In this document: positions 1 to 7,199 of the stretch, one piece after another
Numbering within the stretch: position 1 is the stretch's first letter
Layout of the letters: every line of letters begins with the position of its first letter
Assembly: GCA_026398575.1 (NCBI GenBank)
Contig: JAPLSP010000682.1
Location: 1 to 24,860 of the forward strand
Direction: 5' to 3'
Length of the DNA stretch: 24,860 nt
From: Candidatus Sumerlaeota bacterium
GTDB taxonomy: Bacteria > Sumerlaeota > Sumerlaeia > JADFCT01
Made by a program: the position numbers and the translations under genes
Notes under the pieces: model-generated
What the model was told of the DNA's origin: nothing
The model's database searches: none
What the model saw: only the letters and a program-made list of their open reading frames with translations

Positions 1-15
1 AAAGCATTTACGTCT

Positions 16-38
16 GGCCGCTCTCGGATCGAGCGGCC
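16..38. repeat. Hairpin, 8-bp perfect stem
   Basis: GGCCGCTC (16-23) pairs with GAGCGGCC (31-38) across a 7-nt loop. It lies downstream of the minus-strand MFS gene but has no clear T-run, so it is not a convincing intrinsic terminator. It is more likely a small palindromic repeat. The rest of 1-102 shows no gene. Confidence 0.5.
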
Positions 39-102
39 TACGGCGCATCGCTAAAGGGTTACAAGAAATGGATATTTCTCGTTGTGCTTTGGCTTTTCCT
101 TG

Positions 103-214
103 TTGGACATTGGACATTGAACGTTGGACATTGGATATTGAATGTTGGATACTGGATATTGGGAATCGGTCCTTCTCGGTTGGATATTGGAAATTGGAAA
201 TTGGAAATTGAGTC
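103..214. repeat. Heptanucleotide array, consensus TTGGAYA, 16 units
   Basis: Sixteen consecutive 7-bp units run in one phase. Units at 103, 110, 124, 131, 145, 180, 187, 194 and 201 read TTGGACA, TTGGATA or TTGGAAA. The two units at 166-179 have diverged but keep the register. The array ends one base before the stop codon of the MFS gene (216-218, minus strand), so it forms the start of that gene's 3' untranslated region. An open frame across it is low complexity and not a credible gene. Confidence 0.85.
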
Positions 215-215
215 C

Positions 216-1571
216 TCACTTCCGCGTTTCGTCGTCATCCAACCCGATCGTCACCCAAAAAATCCGCGCGAGGGTGCGCAACGGGGTTTGAGTCAGGATC
301 ATTGCGCCGGAATACGCGACGTGTTGGCGCAATTCGCGCGGCGACATGCGGCACCACACCGCGCAAACAAGTCCGCAACCAACCGCCAGCGCAAAGCAAA
401 GTTGAAATCCGCGCAAACCCCAGGCGTCAATCATCCATCCCACAAAGATCGGCGTCACTCCTGCCGCCAGGGAATTCATGATCACAAATAGATTGGAATA
501 GGCGACGCGATTCTCTTCGCGAATCAGACACAGCATCTCGCGGTTGAGCGCCATGCAAAATGCGGCGGAGAACACGCAGCCCAAGACAAAGACCGGCCAG
601 ACCGCCCACTGGCTCCACAGCGTTCCGGGAATCAGCGTCAGCCATCCTATCGCCGCTAGCGAATGCCCCGTCAGCGTCAGGAACATGGACCGTGGCCCGC
701 CGTTGCGATCCGCGAAATGCCCCCAGGATCGAATCGTCAAGGCAATCGCCAGGCTCCCCGCCGCCGAGGCATACATGATCAAATCCGGCGGCATCTTGAT
801 CTCTTCTTTCAGATACAGAATATTGGCGGCGCCGAGAAATGAAAGGCACACCAGCCCCGCCGAGCTCTTCACGCAATAGATCGCAAAGGGCTTGTCTCGT
901 AAAGCGCGCAGATACGCGGCGCTGCTCTTCAAAGTTCTCGCCGGCAAATGGGCCTGGCGCCCGCCAGGAATTTTCCAAATCAGCCACAAACACATGAAGC
1001 CGGCCAGAATGCCGAAGCCATAAATCCAGAGAAATTTCTCGAGCGTGGCGCCATCATGCAGATACGCCCCCACGGCAAACGCCCAGAGGATGCTGCCGAC
1101 GTTCGAGATGATCGTTTCGAGGCTGAAATAAAGGCCGCGCCGGCTGCCCGGGACGTTTTCATGCAGCCAAGGAAACCAGCCGCCCATCCCCAGCCCGCGA
1201 ACCAGGCAAAACCCAAACGCTGCCAGGATCAGAACGTACCATGCCCCTCGCGGGCCCCACAGCGCTACTGCCGCCGGCGCCAGAAAAATAACGGCGGCGG
1301 CCGACGAGCGCCCAAACCATGTCCATAAAAGCAGCCGCTTGGGTCCCAGGCGCTCGACCATCGGCACGGTGAAGAGGATCAAAACACCACACAGCGGCGT
1401 GAAGGACTGCAACCATCCAATCCAGGAAGGCGGCATGCCGATTTGCCGGGCGAAGATCACCTGCGCCGGGCCGACCAGGCATTGCCAGCTGATGACATTG
1501 ATGCTGACGAAGAGAAGAAACTTGCGGGCCGGCGAGCCGATATCGCCCAGGCTATTCGAAAGAGCGGACAT
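216..1571 (-). CDS. Major facilitator superfamily permease
   Basis: A 451-residue, strongly hydrophobic protein with about 12 predicted membrane segments, the usual MFS length and layout. Residues 55-75 resemble the conserved loop between helices 2 and 3, with a hydrophobic stretch followed by MVERLGPKRLL. A basic, Pro-containing central loop near residues 200-225 separates the two six-helix halves. The substrate cannot be read from sequence. It would sit in the inner membrane. It starts at ATG 1569-1571, only 15 bp after the lpxA stop, so it is probably the last gene of the lpxC-fabZ-lpxA unit. A role in envelope or lipid transport is suggested by this position only. A heptamer array begins 1 bp after its stop. 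Confidence 0.85.
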   Translation of the reverse strand: MSALSNSLGDIGSPARKFLLFVSINVISWQCLVGPAQVIFARQIGMPPSWIGWLQSFTPLCGVLILFTVPMVERLGPKRLLLWTWFGRSSAAAVIFLAPAAVALWGPRGAWYVLILAAFGFCLVRGLGMGGWFPWLHENVPGSRRGLYFSLETIISNVGSILWAFAVGAYLHDGATLEKFLWIYGFGILAGFMCLWLIWKIPGGRQAHLPARTLKSSAAYLRALRDKPFAIYCVKSSAGLVCLSFLGAANILYLKEEIKMPPDLIMYASAAGSLAIALTIRSWGHFADRNGGPRSMFLTLTGHSLAAIGWLTLIPGTLWSQWAVWPVFVLGCVFSAAFCMALNREMLCLIREENRVAYSNLFVIMNSLAAGVTPIFVGWMIDAWGLRGFQLCFALAVGCGLVCAVWCRMSPRELRQHVAYSGAMILTQTPLRTLARIFWVTIGLDDDETRK

Positions 1572-1586
1572 GAATAAACCGGCCTT

Positions 1587-2378
1587 TCACGACCGGCGGC
1601 GGGGACGGATGATGCCGCGCTTGGAGGAGGCGATAAAATCCGCAAGCAGCAGGACTTCGGGAACGCCCGCAAAATCCCGCCTCAGCGCAGCCAAAGCATC
1701 GCGCAAAAGCAGATTCGATTGATAAAGGATCCGATACGCGCGCCGCAGCGAACGAATCGTCGCCTCTGAAAATTTCCGCCGCCGCAGGCCGCGGACATTC
1801 AATCCATAGGGCCGCGCCGGATGGCCGTCGGCCAGCATGAACGGTGGAATGTCCTGCGTGATTTTGCTTTTGCCGCCGATGATCGCGTGACAGCCGATCC
1901 GGCAGAACTGATGCACGCCCGCCAGCCCCCCGATGATGGCATAATCCTCGATCGTCACCCATCCGGCCAGCGTCGCGGCATTGGCCATGATCGCGTGATC
2001 GCCGATCGTGCAGTTGTGCGCCACGTGCGAATAGGCCATGAAGATATTGTCGCTGCCGATGCGGGTGCGCATGCCCTGTCCCGTGGCGCGATTGAGCGTG
2101 ACCGCTTCCCGGACGACGTTGCGGTCGCCCATTTCCAGCCAGGTTTGCTCGCCTTTGAATTTGATGTCTTGCGAGTCGCTGCCGACGAAGGCGCCGGGAT
2201 AAACCACGTTGTCGCGCCCCATGATCGTGCCCGAAGCGATGGTCGCATGGGCGCCGATGCGGCATCCCGCCCCCAGGCGCACGCCGGCTTCGACGACGGC
2301 GAAAGGCCCAATCTGGGCGCCCTCCCCGATCTCGGCGCCGGGGTCCACATAAGCCAACGGATGAACGGTCGCGCCCAT
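1587..2378 (-). CDS. lpxA: Acyl-ACP--UDP-N-acetylglucosamine O-acyltransferase LpxA
   Basis: First enzyme of lipid A synthesis: it moves a 3-hydroxyacyl chain from acyl carrier protein to the 3-OH of UDP-GlcNAc in the cytoplasm. The 263-residue length matches E. coli LpxA (262). Residues 1-190 carry left-handed beta-helix hexapeptide repeats (I-G-x-x-A pattern). SHVAHNC at 117-123 holds His121, equivalent to catalytic His125 of E. coli. Gly169 aligns with Gly173, a residue that sets acyl-chain length in the E. coli enzyme, so a long-chain donor is possible (inference). The C-terminal helical domain includes RGLRRRKFS near 196-204. It starts 27 bp after the fabZ stop in the order lpxC-fabZ-lpxA; lpxD and lpxB are not in the window. 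The ribosome binding site is weak. Confidence 0.96.
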   Translation of the reverse strand: MGATVHPLAYVDPGAEIGEGAQIGPFAVVEAGVRLGAGCRIGAHATIASGTIMGRDNVVYPGAFVGSDSQDIKFKGEQTWLEMGDRNVVREAVTLNRATGQGMRTRIGSDNIFMAYSHVAHNCTIGDHAIMANAATLAGWVTIEDYAIIGGLAGVHQFCRIGCHAIIGGKSKITQDIPPFMLADGHPARPYGLNVRGLRRRKFSEATIRSLRRAYRILYQSNLLLRDALAALRRDFAGVPEVLLLADFIASSKRGIIRPRRRS

Positions 2379-2405
2379 GAAATCAAGACTCGCGGAAAAA
2401 AATCT

Positions 2406-2861
2406 TCAGGATTCGAACACAAACAAAATCTCGGCTTCCGCCACGACCTCGCCGTCCACGGTAGCCACGCCCTTGATCTTGTTGAACAATCGCCGGGACG
2501 ACAGGACTTCGACCTCCAGGCGCAGCTGGTCTCCCGGCCGCACCATGCGGCGGAACTTGGCTTCATTGATTCCCGCCAAAAAGCCGACGCGCGGAGGCGT
2601 ATCTACGCCGGTGACAACGATGCCGCCGAACTGGGCCAGAGCCTCGATCAGCAGCACACCGGGCATGACCGGATTGCCCGGGAAATGCCCCTGGAAATGC
2701 GGTTCATTGGCGGTCACGTTTTTGATCGCGACACCGCGCTTGCCGGTTTCAACATCCAGCACTCTGTCTATCATCAGCATGGGAAATCGGTGCGGCAGGA
2801 GCCGGAGAATTGTTTCAATGTCCGCGCTCGTTTTCGGGGCCTTCACAGATGCTTCTGTCAC
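2406..2861 (-). CDS. fabZ: (3R)-hydroxyacyl-ACP dehydratase FabZ
   Basis: Cytoplasmic dehydratase of fatty acid elongation, removing water from 3-hydroxyacyl-ACP. It competes with LpxA for the 3-hydroxyacyl-ACP pool, which explains the common fabZ-lpxA linkage. The 151 residues form one hot-dog domain. The signature GHFPGNPVMPGVLLIEA at 58-74 contains catalytic His59 and Glu73, spaced 14 residues apart as in E. coli (His54, Glu68). LLPHRFPMLMIDRV at 21-34 is also typical. The start is GTG at 2859-2861, preceded by AAAGGA at suitable spacing. It is a separate protein here, not fused to LpxC as in Bacteroidota. A long palindromic repeat lies between it and lpxC. Confidence 0.96.
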   Translation of the reverse strand: MTEASVKAPKTSADIETILRLLPHRFPMLMIDRVLDVETGKRGVAIKNVTANEPHFQGHFPGNPVMPGVLLIEALAQFGGIVVTGVDTPPRVGFLAGINEAKFRRMVRPGDQLRLEVEVLSSRRLFNKIKGVATVDGEVVAEAEILFVFES

Positions 2862-2941
2862 TCTTGATTCCTTTCCTCGCCTGCCTATATGAAATTCACT
2901 GCCTCTATTTACCTGAAGCTAATGTAATGCGATTGAAGCAA

Positions 2942-3046
2942 GCGCCAGCTTTTGGAGTAAGGTGGCTTGCCGCCTTCTTTTTAGCGATTCAACGGCCCTG
3001 GCGCAAAAAAGAAGGCGGCAAGCCGCCTTACTCCAAAAGCTGGCGC
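2942..3046. repeat. Long palindromic repeat, 41-bp arms
   Basis: The arms 2942-2982 and 3006-3046 are complementary over 41 bp with one mismatch (a T at 2963 where the other arm predicts C), around a 23-nt loop. Each arm has an inner hairpin of the type AAGGCGGC-NN-GCCGCCTT, so the element is a palindrome of palindromes. It occupies the fabZ-lpxC gap. The first 20 bases of the left arm recur exactly at 24841-24860, so this is a dispersed family. In the minus direction the element may also act as an RNA hairpin between lpxC and fabZ. The rest of 2862-3110 holds no supported gene. Confidence 0.9.
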
Positions 3047-3110
3047 CATTCCCATCCGCATTAACCTTATCTTTCTTGGCATGTATTGATGCCATCGTAA
3101 TCTTCATCGC

Positions 3111-3971
3111 TCAGCCGGGCGCCCCGCCCTGGCGTTTGAGGAGCGCCACAAATTGGGCATGGGACGCATGACCGCTCTTGACCGCAATGATGTGGCCCTT
3201 GATCGGGCGACCCAGCAGATAAAGATCGCCCAGCAGATCCAGGATCTTGTGCCGGACGAATTCATCCTCGAAGCGCAGCGTCTGTCCCGGATTGACCAAC
3301 CGGTCGCCGTCCACGATCAACGCCATATCCGGCGTTCCACCCTTGATCAAGCCCTTTTGCCGCAGAAAGTCAATTTCCTGTCTGAGGCAGAAGGTGCGCG
3401 CCGGAGCAATCTCGGTGCGGAAACATTCCGGCGTGATCACAAGCGACAGCGCCTGACGGCCGATCATCGTCCCCGAATAGTCCAGGAAAAACGTCAACCG
3501 CAAGTTATCGGCGGGCGCGGCCACGAGTTCCACGTCGCCATTGCCGTAGGCCACGGGCGTCGAAACCTGGAAGTACCGGCGGGGCGCCGACTGCTCGACC
3601 GTCCCCATGGCGGCAATCGCTTCGGAAAGCTCCTGGGCGCTGCCGTCCTGAAACGGCGCCTCCGGCCCTTCAATTTCAACGCGGCAATTATCCACGCCAA
3701 AACCGTGCAAACCCGCCAGCAGATGCTCGACGGTGGCCACTTGGACGTCCGGGCGTTTGGGATCGCACAAGGTCGTCTGCCGCATCATCGTTTCGGGCGC
3801 GATGTGTTCCACCACCGCGGCGATTTCAGGTTCCCCCGCCATGTCCTTGCGAACAAAGACAACGCCCGAATCCGGCGGCTTGGGGAGCAGCCGCACGGCA
3901 ACGCGCGCGCCGGAATGAACTCCGATACCGCTATATTGGATCTCGCCTGCTAATGTTTTCTGATAGTCCAT
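3111..3971 (-). CDS. lpxC: UDP-3-O-acyl-N-acetylglucosamine deacetylase LpxC
   Basis: Zinc enzyme for the committed step of lipid A synthesis, removing the N-acetyl group from UDP-3-O-acyl-GlcNAc. Numbering from the upstream GTG, TVEHLLAGLHG carries Glu84 and His85, FVRHKILDLLGDL carries His243 and Asp247, and SGHASH carries His270. These match the zinc ligands and catalytic residues Glu78, His79, His238, Asp242 and His265 of E. coli LpxC. I chose ATG 3969-3971 (286 aa) because AGGGG lies at a workable distance upstream. A GTG two codons further out (3975-3977) leaves no room for a ribosome site. The length is slightly under the 305 residues of E. coli. It is probably the first gene of an lpxC-fabZ-lpxA-MFS unit, interrupted by a repeat. 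Confidence 0.95.
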   Translation of the reverse strand: MDYQKTLAGEIQYSGIGVHSGARVAVRLLPKPPDSGVVFVRKDMAGEPEIAAVVEHIAPETMMRQTTLCDPKRPDVQVATVEHLLAGLHGFGVDNCRVEIEGPEAPFQDGSAQELSEAIAAMGTVEQSAPRRYFQVSTPVAYGNGDVELVAAPADNLRLTFFLDYSGTMIGRQALSLVITPECFRTEIAPARTFCLRQEIDFLRQKGLIKGGTPDMALIVDGDRLVNPGQTLRFEDEFVRHKILDLLGDLYLLGRPIKGHIIAVKSGHASHAQFVALLKRQGGAPG

Positions 3972-4132
3972 CCCCACCCCTGGAACTCAAATCGGCAAAT
4001 AAATGCAAAGATTGTTAGTTTCTCCCGAGCCTGCCGTCTGGCTCAAGCGGAAAAAGCCGCCGATGCGTCAAAGAATGAAAAATCAACGGCGCCCAATGCG
4101 CATTTTTCGGATCAAAACTCCGAAATTTGCTT

Positions 4133-5317
4133 TTATTTTGGCTGCTTTTTCCACCATTCATTCCAGCGAGCAGCCGTTTGGGCGGGGGTTTCATCTCGAG
4201 GCGGTGGGTTGCTGGAAAAGGGTTGCCCGGTGAGCATATCCAGCATTTTTCCAGCGATCTTCAAAACTTGGTCTTTTTGCGAAGCGCTCCACTCCTCAGG
4301 CTGTTTCTCAAACCATCCGATCAAAATGGGAATGATGCTGTTCTTCATTTCTTTTTGCTTGTAAAGGTCCTGAAGGGCCATAATGCGGATTTTATAATCA
4401 CTGTCCTTTTCCAGGCGGCCCAGCATCAGTTTGCTATATGCCTCGGGAGATAGGCGCTGTTTGAGCTTGGCTACCACGTCGCGGCGTGTCTCGGTGTCCT
4501 TGCCCTGCTCCGCCTCGGCGACCAGAATCTGCGTCAGCTCGGCTTCGGGCGCCTCCTGCTGCAAGAGATCGAATGCCTGTTTGTGGACGGCGGGGTCGCT
4601 GTCTTCCGCCACATACTTCTTCAACAAGGCCAGGTATTCGGCTTTGGGAATCAGCGTCCGCAGCGCAATGAGCGCTTCGGCGCGCTTGAGCGTGTCGGAG
4701 GATCGGGCTATTTCTTTCATGCGCGCAGGCAGTTGCGGCGATTTGGCGCCATCCATCGCCTTGAATGCCCACTCGCGCGCTTCCTTGTTCGGGTCATCCA
4801 AAAGCGCGGATATCTTTTTTTCCACGTCCGTGTCTTTGATCCATCGCCGCAAGTGCCACGCGGCGACGCAACGCATCGTGGGGAATGGATCGTCCGCAAG
4901 GGCAAGCAAAGCCGGCTTGCCGCGCGGATCGCCGATCTCGCCCAGCGCGCCCCCCGCCCAGACGCGTGTCCAGCTATCCTTGCTTTTAGTCGCTTCAATC
5001 AACGCGGGAACGGCGGGCTTCCCGATCCGGATAAGTTCCGTTTCGGCATGCAGCGCCCGGACGCGTTCACCCATCTCTTCACCAGGGAATTGACTGATGA
5101 GTTCCTGGATATGCTGAGGCGAGGAGTCCACAGGGGCCGCCTTTGTGGCCGCTTGCGACGCCGCGATCGGAGCGCCCGGTCCGCCCGGCATCGGCAGCGC
5201 GCCCGAGGCGGCCGGAGCAGGCTTGGCGCCTCCCGCCCTGGCCGGCTTTTGATCCGCAGCCCGCGGGCAGATAGCAAGCGCCAGAAAAATGAAAGCGGCC
5301 CCTAAAAATGATTTCAT
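4133..5317 (-). CDS. Secreted HEAT-repeat protein
   Basis: A 394-residue protein with a clear N-terminal signal peptide (residues 1-20, hydrophobic, ending PRA). A Pro/Ala/Gly-rich linker runs to about residue 65. From about 83 to 340 there are helical HEAT-like repeats: KPAVPALIEA and TRVWAGGALGEIGDPRGKPAL show the typical alternation with Gly and Pro at turns. The C-terminus is Trp- and Lys-rich (ARWNEWWKKQPK). HEAT solenoids bind other proteins and have no catalytic residues, so the partner is unknown. It probably acts in the periplasm. It is separated from lpxC by about 160 bp without recognisable features and is preceded by a large repeat region, so it is likely its own unit. Confidence 0.82.
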   Translation of the reverse strand: MKSFLGAAFIFLALAICPRAADQKPARAGGAKPAPAASGALPMPGGPGAPIAASQAATKAAPVDSSPQHIQELISQFPGEEMGERVRALHAETELIRIGKPAVPALIEATKSKDSWTRVWAGGALGEIGDPRGKPALLALADDPFPTMRCVAAWHLRRWIKDTDVEKKISALLDDPNKEAREWAFKAMDGAKSPQLPARMKEIARSSDTLKRAEALIALRTLIPKAEYLALLKKYVAEDSDPAVHKQAFDLLQQEAPEAELTQILVAEAEQGKDTETRRDVVAKLKQRLSPEAYSKLMLGRLEKDSDYKIRIMALQDLYKQKEMKNSIIPILIGWFEKQPEEWSASQKDQVLKIAGKMLDMLTGQPFSSNPPPRDETPAQTAARWNEWWKKQPK

Positions 5318-5420
5318 GACGATGGACCCTTTGTGATCAGAGTCATAAATTCGACGCTAATTTTTGTTTGTGGGTGAAGTATTGCGTCCAGGATTTTCTC
5401 AAACTCCGTCTGTAAAAATA

Positions 5421-5756
5421 TGCCACTTCGCGGCGCCAGGTGTTTGGACATTTGCATCCCCCGAAGGGGGAAACTATCATAGCCGTGGGTGAAGCGAAGC
5501 GAACCCGCGGAAACGATGAGTGCGAAAGGAGGTCCCTGGCGGGGGCCAACACGGATCGAACGGCCTGCTGCATTTCGCTCACGCGTTTCGAATCGGCTAC
5601 GTAAAGGATTGCTCTTGCGACGGCGTTGGCCCCCTTCGGGGACCGATGATTCACTTGCCTCTACCGTGGGTTCGCTTCGCTTCACCCACGGCTATGATTG
5701 TAGTTCCCCTTCGGGGAAAAATGTCCAAACTCCAGATGCCGCTTCGCGGCGCGGCA
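5421..5756. repeat. 336-bp nested inverted repeat (MITE-like, no ORF)
   Basis: The outer arms span about 5421-5510 and 5662-5756 and pair imperfectly. Their core, 5476-5506 with 5668-5698, is a perfect 31-bp match. A second inverted pair, 5531-5550 with 5625-5644, sits inside and pairs except for a few central bases. Both outer ends begin TGCC on their own strand. Each arm also carries a copy of the GTTTGGACAT word and a CCCCGAAGGGG-type mini-palindrome. There is no convincing target-site duplication and no transposase. Open frames across it look like chance translations of the repeat. Confidence 0.8.
5721..5737. repeat. Dispersed ATGTCCAAACTCCAG word, copy 1
   Basis: ATGTCCAAACTCCAG is shared exactly with 7641-7655. 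Its complement CTGGAGTTTGGACA is found at 6932-6945, and a shortened form (GTTTGGACAT) lies at 5442-5451. All full copies lie within 2 kb of each other, in or beside intergenic DNA. Confidence 0.7.
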
Positions 5757-5819
5757 TCCGCGTTATCCGGGAAATCCGTGGTTAAGTTTCAACCACGGAT
5801 TTCCCGGATGACACGGATG
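5755..5819. repeat. Inverted repeat built from 9-bp ATCCG units
   Basis: Arms 5765-5783 and 5791-5809 are perfectly complementary over 19 bp around a 7-nt loop. Complementarity extends outward to about 29 bp with two mismatches. Within each arm ATCCG recurs every 9 bp (ATCCGCGTT, ATCCGGGAA, ATCCGTGGT). The same unit style makes the inverted repeat at 9341-9421. Confidence 0.85.
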
Positions 5820-5824
5820 ACAAT

Positions 5825-5846
5825 GAACGACAACAAGTTGTCGTTC
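5825..5846. repeat. 22-bp palindrome, copy A
   Basis: Half-site GAACGACAAC, two central bases AA, then GTTGTCGTTC. It lies in the gap downstream of the methyltransferase gene and upstream of the HEAT gene. A second copy is at 9292-9313. Conserved flanks (AAT before, a TTCG-GCGCA-like stretch after) show that about 30 bp is shared. Outside the repeats, 5318-5869 shows no supported gene. Confidence 0.8.
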
Positions 5847-5869
5847 GGCGCAGGATAATGGCATAATTC

Positions 5870-6838
5870 CTATGACCGGCAAAACGCTGTGAATTCCGCG
5901 CAATAAGCGTCGCGCCCTTCCAGGGCATTGACGGCGTATTCGAACGCCGGATCCTCCGTCAGGAAACGCGTGATCTGAAGCGGATCAACGATCGCAGCGT
6001 CGGCGCCGTATTTCTTCGCCAGATACATCATGGCATTGTTCAGAATCGCGCGATTCGGCAAACCGAAGGAGACATTGCTCAACCCGCCAATCAGATGAAC
6101 GTCCGGATATTGCTCGCGGATGGCCTTGTTGGCCAGGAAGAAGTAATTGCCATTTTGGGGATCGGTCCCGATAGGCAGCACCAGGGGGTCCAGATAACGA
6201 TTCCCCATCGGGATGCCGGCCTGCTCCATGAGGTCCTGGAGTTTGTTGAGATTGGCGACGCGCTCCTCGGTATTGCCCGGCAGGCCTTTTTCACCCGAGG
6301 CGTTCGCGACTACAAGCGCGCCGTATTTGGCCACGTCCGGTATCAGACTGCGGCGGCCAGGCTCCAAGTTGATCGAATTGACCATCGAGCGCTTGCCCAG
6401 AGAAGCAATCAACTCCAACCCCTGCCGGATGAGGCTGGAATCCGAAGAATCCACGGTCAATGCCGTCTGGCCGGCCACAGGCGCCACCGTCTCTATCAGC
6501 CAGCGCAAATGCTCCCCGCGCGCCTTGGGATCGGTCGTGCACTCATCCACGCACAAATCCAGAAAGTCGGCGCCGGCCTTGATTTGCGCCACGGCGGTCG
6601 CCTGCGCCCAGCGCGCGTCGCGCTGCTTGATGCCTTCGGCGATATAAGGGATCAGCCGCGCGTCTCGGGCGATGGCCGCCGCCATGGCGTCGGCGACATC
6701 GAGATAAGCCGTCGCGCCTTGCAGGTCAATATATTGATAACACCATCGCCCTTCATGTTCGACCAGTTTTTTGCTGCTTTTGATCAGCTTGCGCGTCGCA
6801 TTCAGGTTTTCGCCAAGAATCTGCATTCCTTCAATCAT
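5870..6838 (-). CDS. Methyltetrahydrofolate:corrinoid-type methyltransferase (pterin-binding domain)
   Basis: A 322-residue single-domain protein of the pterin-binding family (AcsE, MtgA, MtrH, the pterin module of MetH). These enzymes move a methyl group between tetrahydrofolate (or a related pterin) and a corrinoid protein in the cytoplasm. The N-terminus GENLNATRK (9-17) matches the family's GExxNATR start. ADFLDLCVDE (90-99), LTVDSSDSS (127-135), MVNSINLEPG (152-161) and DPLVLPIGTD (217-226) follow in the order of the TIM-barrel strands that line the pterin pocket. No corrinoid protein, activase or second methyltransferase is adjacent, so substrate and pathway (one-carbon flow or demethylation) stay open. 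GGAGG nine bases ahead of ATG 6838 supports the start. Confidence 0.85.
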   Translation of the reverse strand: MIEGMQILGENLNATRKLIKSSKKLVEHEGRWCYQYIDLQGATAYLDVADAMAAAIARDARLIPYIAEGIKQRDARWAQATAVAQIKAGADFLDLCVDECTTDPKARGEHLRWLIETVAPVAGQTALTVDSSDSSLIRQGLELIASLGKRSMVNSINLEPGRRSLIPDVAKYGALVVANASGEKGLPGNTEERVANLNKLQDLMEQAGIPMGNRYLDPLVLPIGTDPQNGNYFFLANKAIREQYPDVHLIGGLSNVSFGLPNRAILNNAMMYLAKKYGADAAIVDPLQITRFLTEDPAFEYAVNALEGRDAYCAEFTAFCRS

Positions 6839-6929
6839 GGACGGCTGCCTCCGGGTGGGAAAATAAATGGATTATAAGCCAGTGGACTTCCAATATCGAA
6901 TTGCCAACTTTCGGGGTCATCCCGGAGGG

Positions 6930-6945
6930 ATCTGGAGTTTGGACA
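6930..6945. repeat. Dispersed CTGGAGTTTGGACA word, copy 2
   Basis: ATCTGGAGTTTGGACA here is the exact reverse complement of 5722-5737. It lies in the gap between the winged-helix gene and the methyltransferase gene. A short palindrome, GCCTAT-GT-ATAGGC (6953-6966), follows. No complete gene is seen in 6839-7055. Confidence 0.65.
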
Positions 6946-7055
6946 ATCGCAAGCCTATGTATAGGCATATTTCACCAAGTTTTCTCGAAGATTAGCGCGC
7001 AGACACTCGCAATCTCGCGTTTCGTTTGCAGGTAGAGTCTCTAATTCCCAGCGGA

Positions 7056-7199
7056 TCAGAGACACAAGTCCAGAATCGAAGGACGCCGGGCGTGTTTTCT
7101 CCATTTGGGCAAAGGCAGGCAAGCCGCGGTTCGCTTCTGGCGGAACGCCCGTCCCCATCCGTCGGCAAGCAGCGAGCGATAATTGCGAAGAAGGCTCAT
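7056..7199 (-). pseudogene. 47-aa ORF, possibly a remnant of a transposase N-terminus
   Basis: It starts at an ATG overlapping the stop of the winged-helix gene (ATGA) and ends at TGA 7056-7058. The beginning, NYRSLLADGWGRAFRQKRT, resembles from memory the A-F-x-Q-x-R-T start of some DDE transposases. After that the similarity stops and the frame soon closes. A second frame over 6955-7195 stays open and ends in an ENLVKYAYT tail, so a frameshifted remnant is possible. Function is not established. Confidence 0.25.

Noticed and set aside
103..214. CRISPR array
   Set aside because: Units are 7 bp with no spacers and no cas genes nearby; this is a tandem repeat.
84..491. 135-aa plus-strand frame at the left edge
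   Set aside because: It begins in the heptamer array (low-complexity GHWTLNVGHW-type sequence) and continues antisense to the MFS gene.
1821..2867. 348-aa plus-strand frame over lpxA and fabZ
   Set aside because: Antisense shadow of two confidently identified genes, with His/Asp/Arg-rich composition typical of shadows.
2919..3107. 62-aa minus-strand frame between lpxC and fabZ
   Set aside because: Most of it is translated palindromic repeat, and it lacks a recognisable domain.
5343..5685. Short frames of 103-123 aa in the large inverted repeat
   Set aside because: They run through both palindrome arms and change frame partner by partner, as expected for chance translation of repeat DNA.
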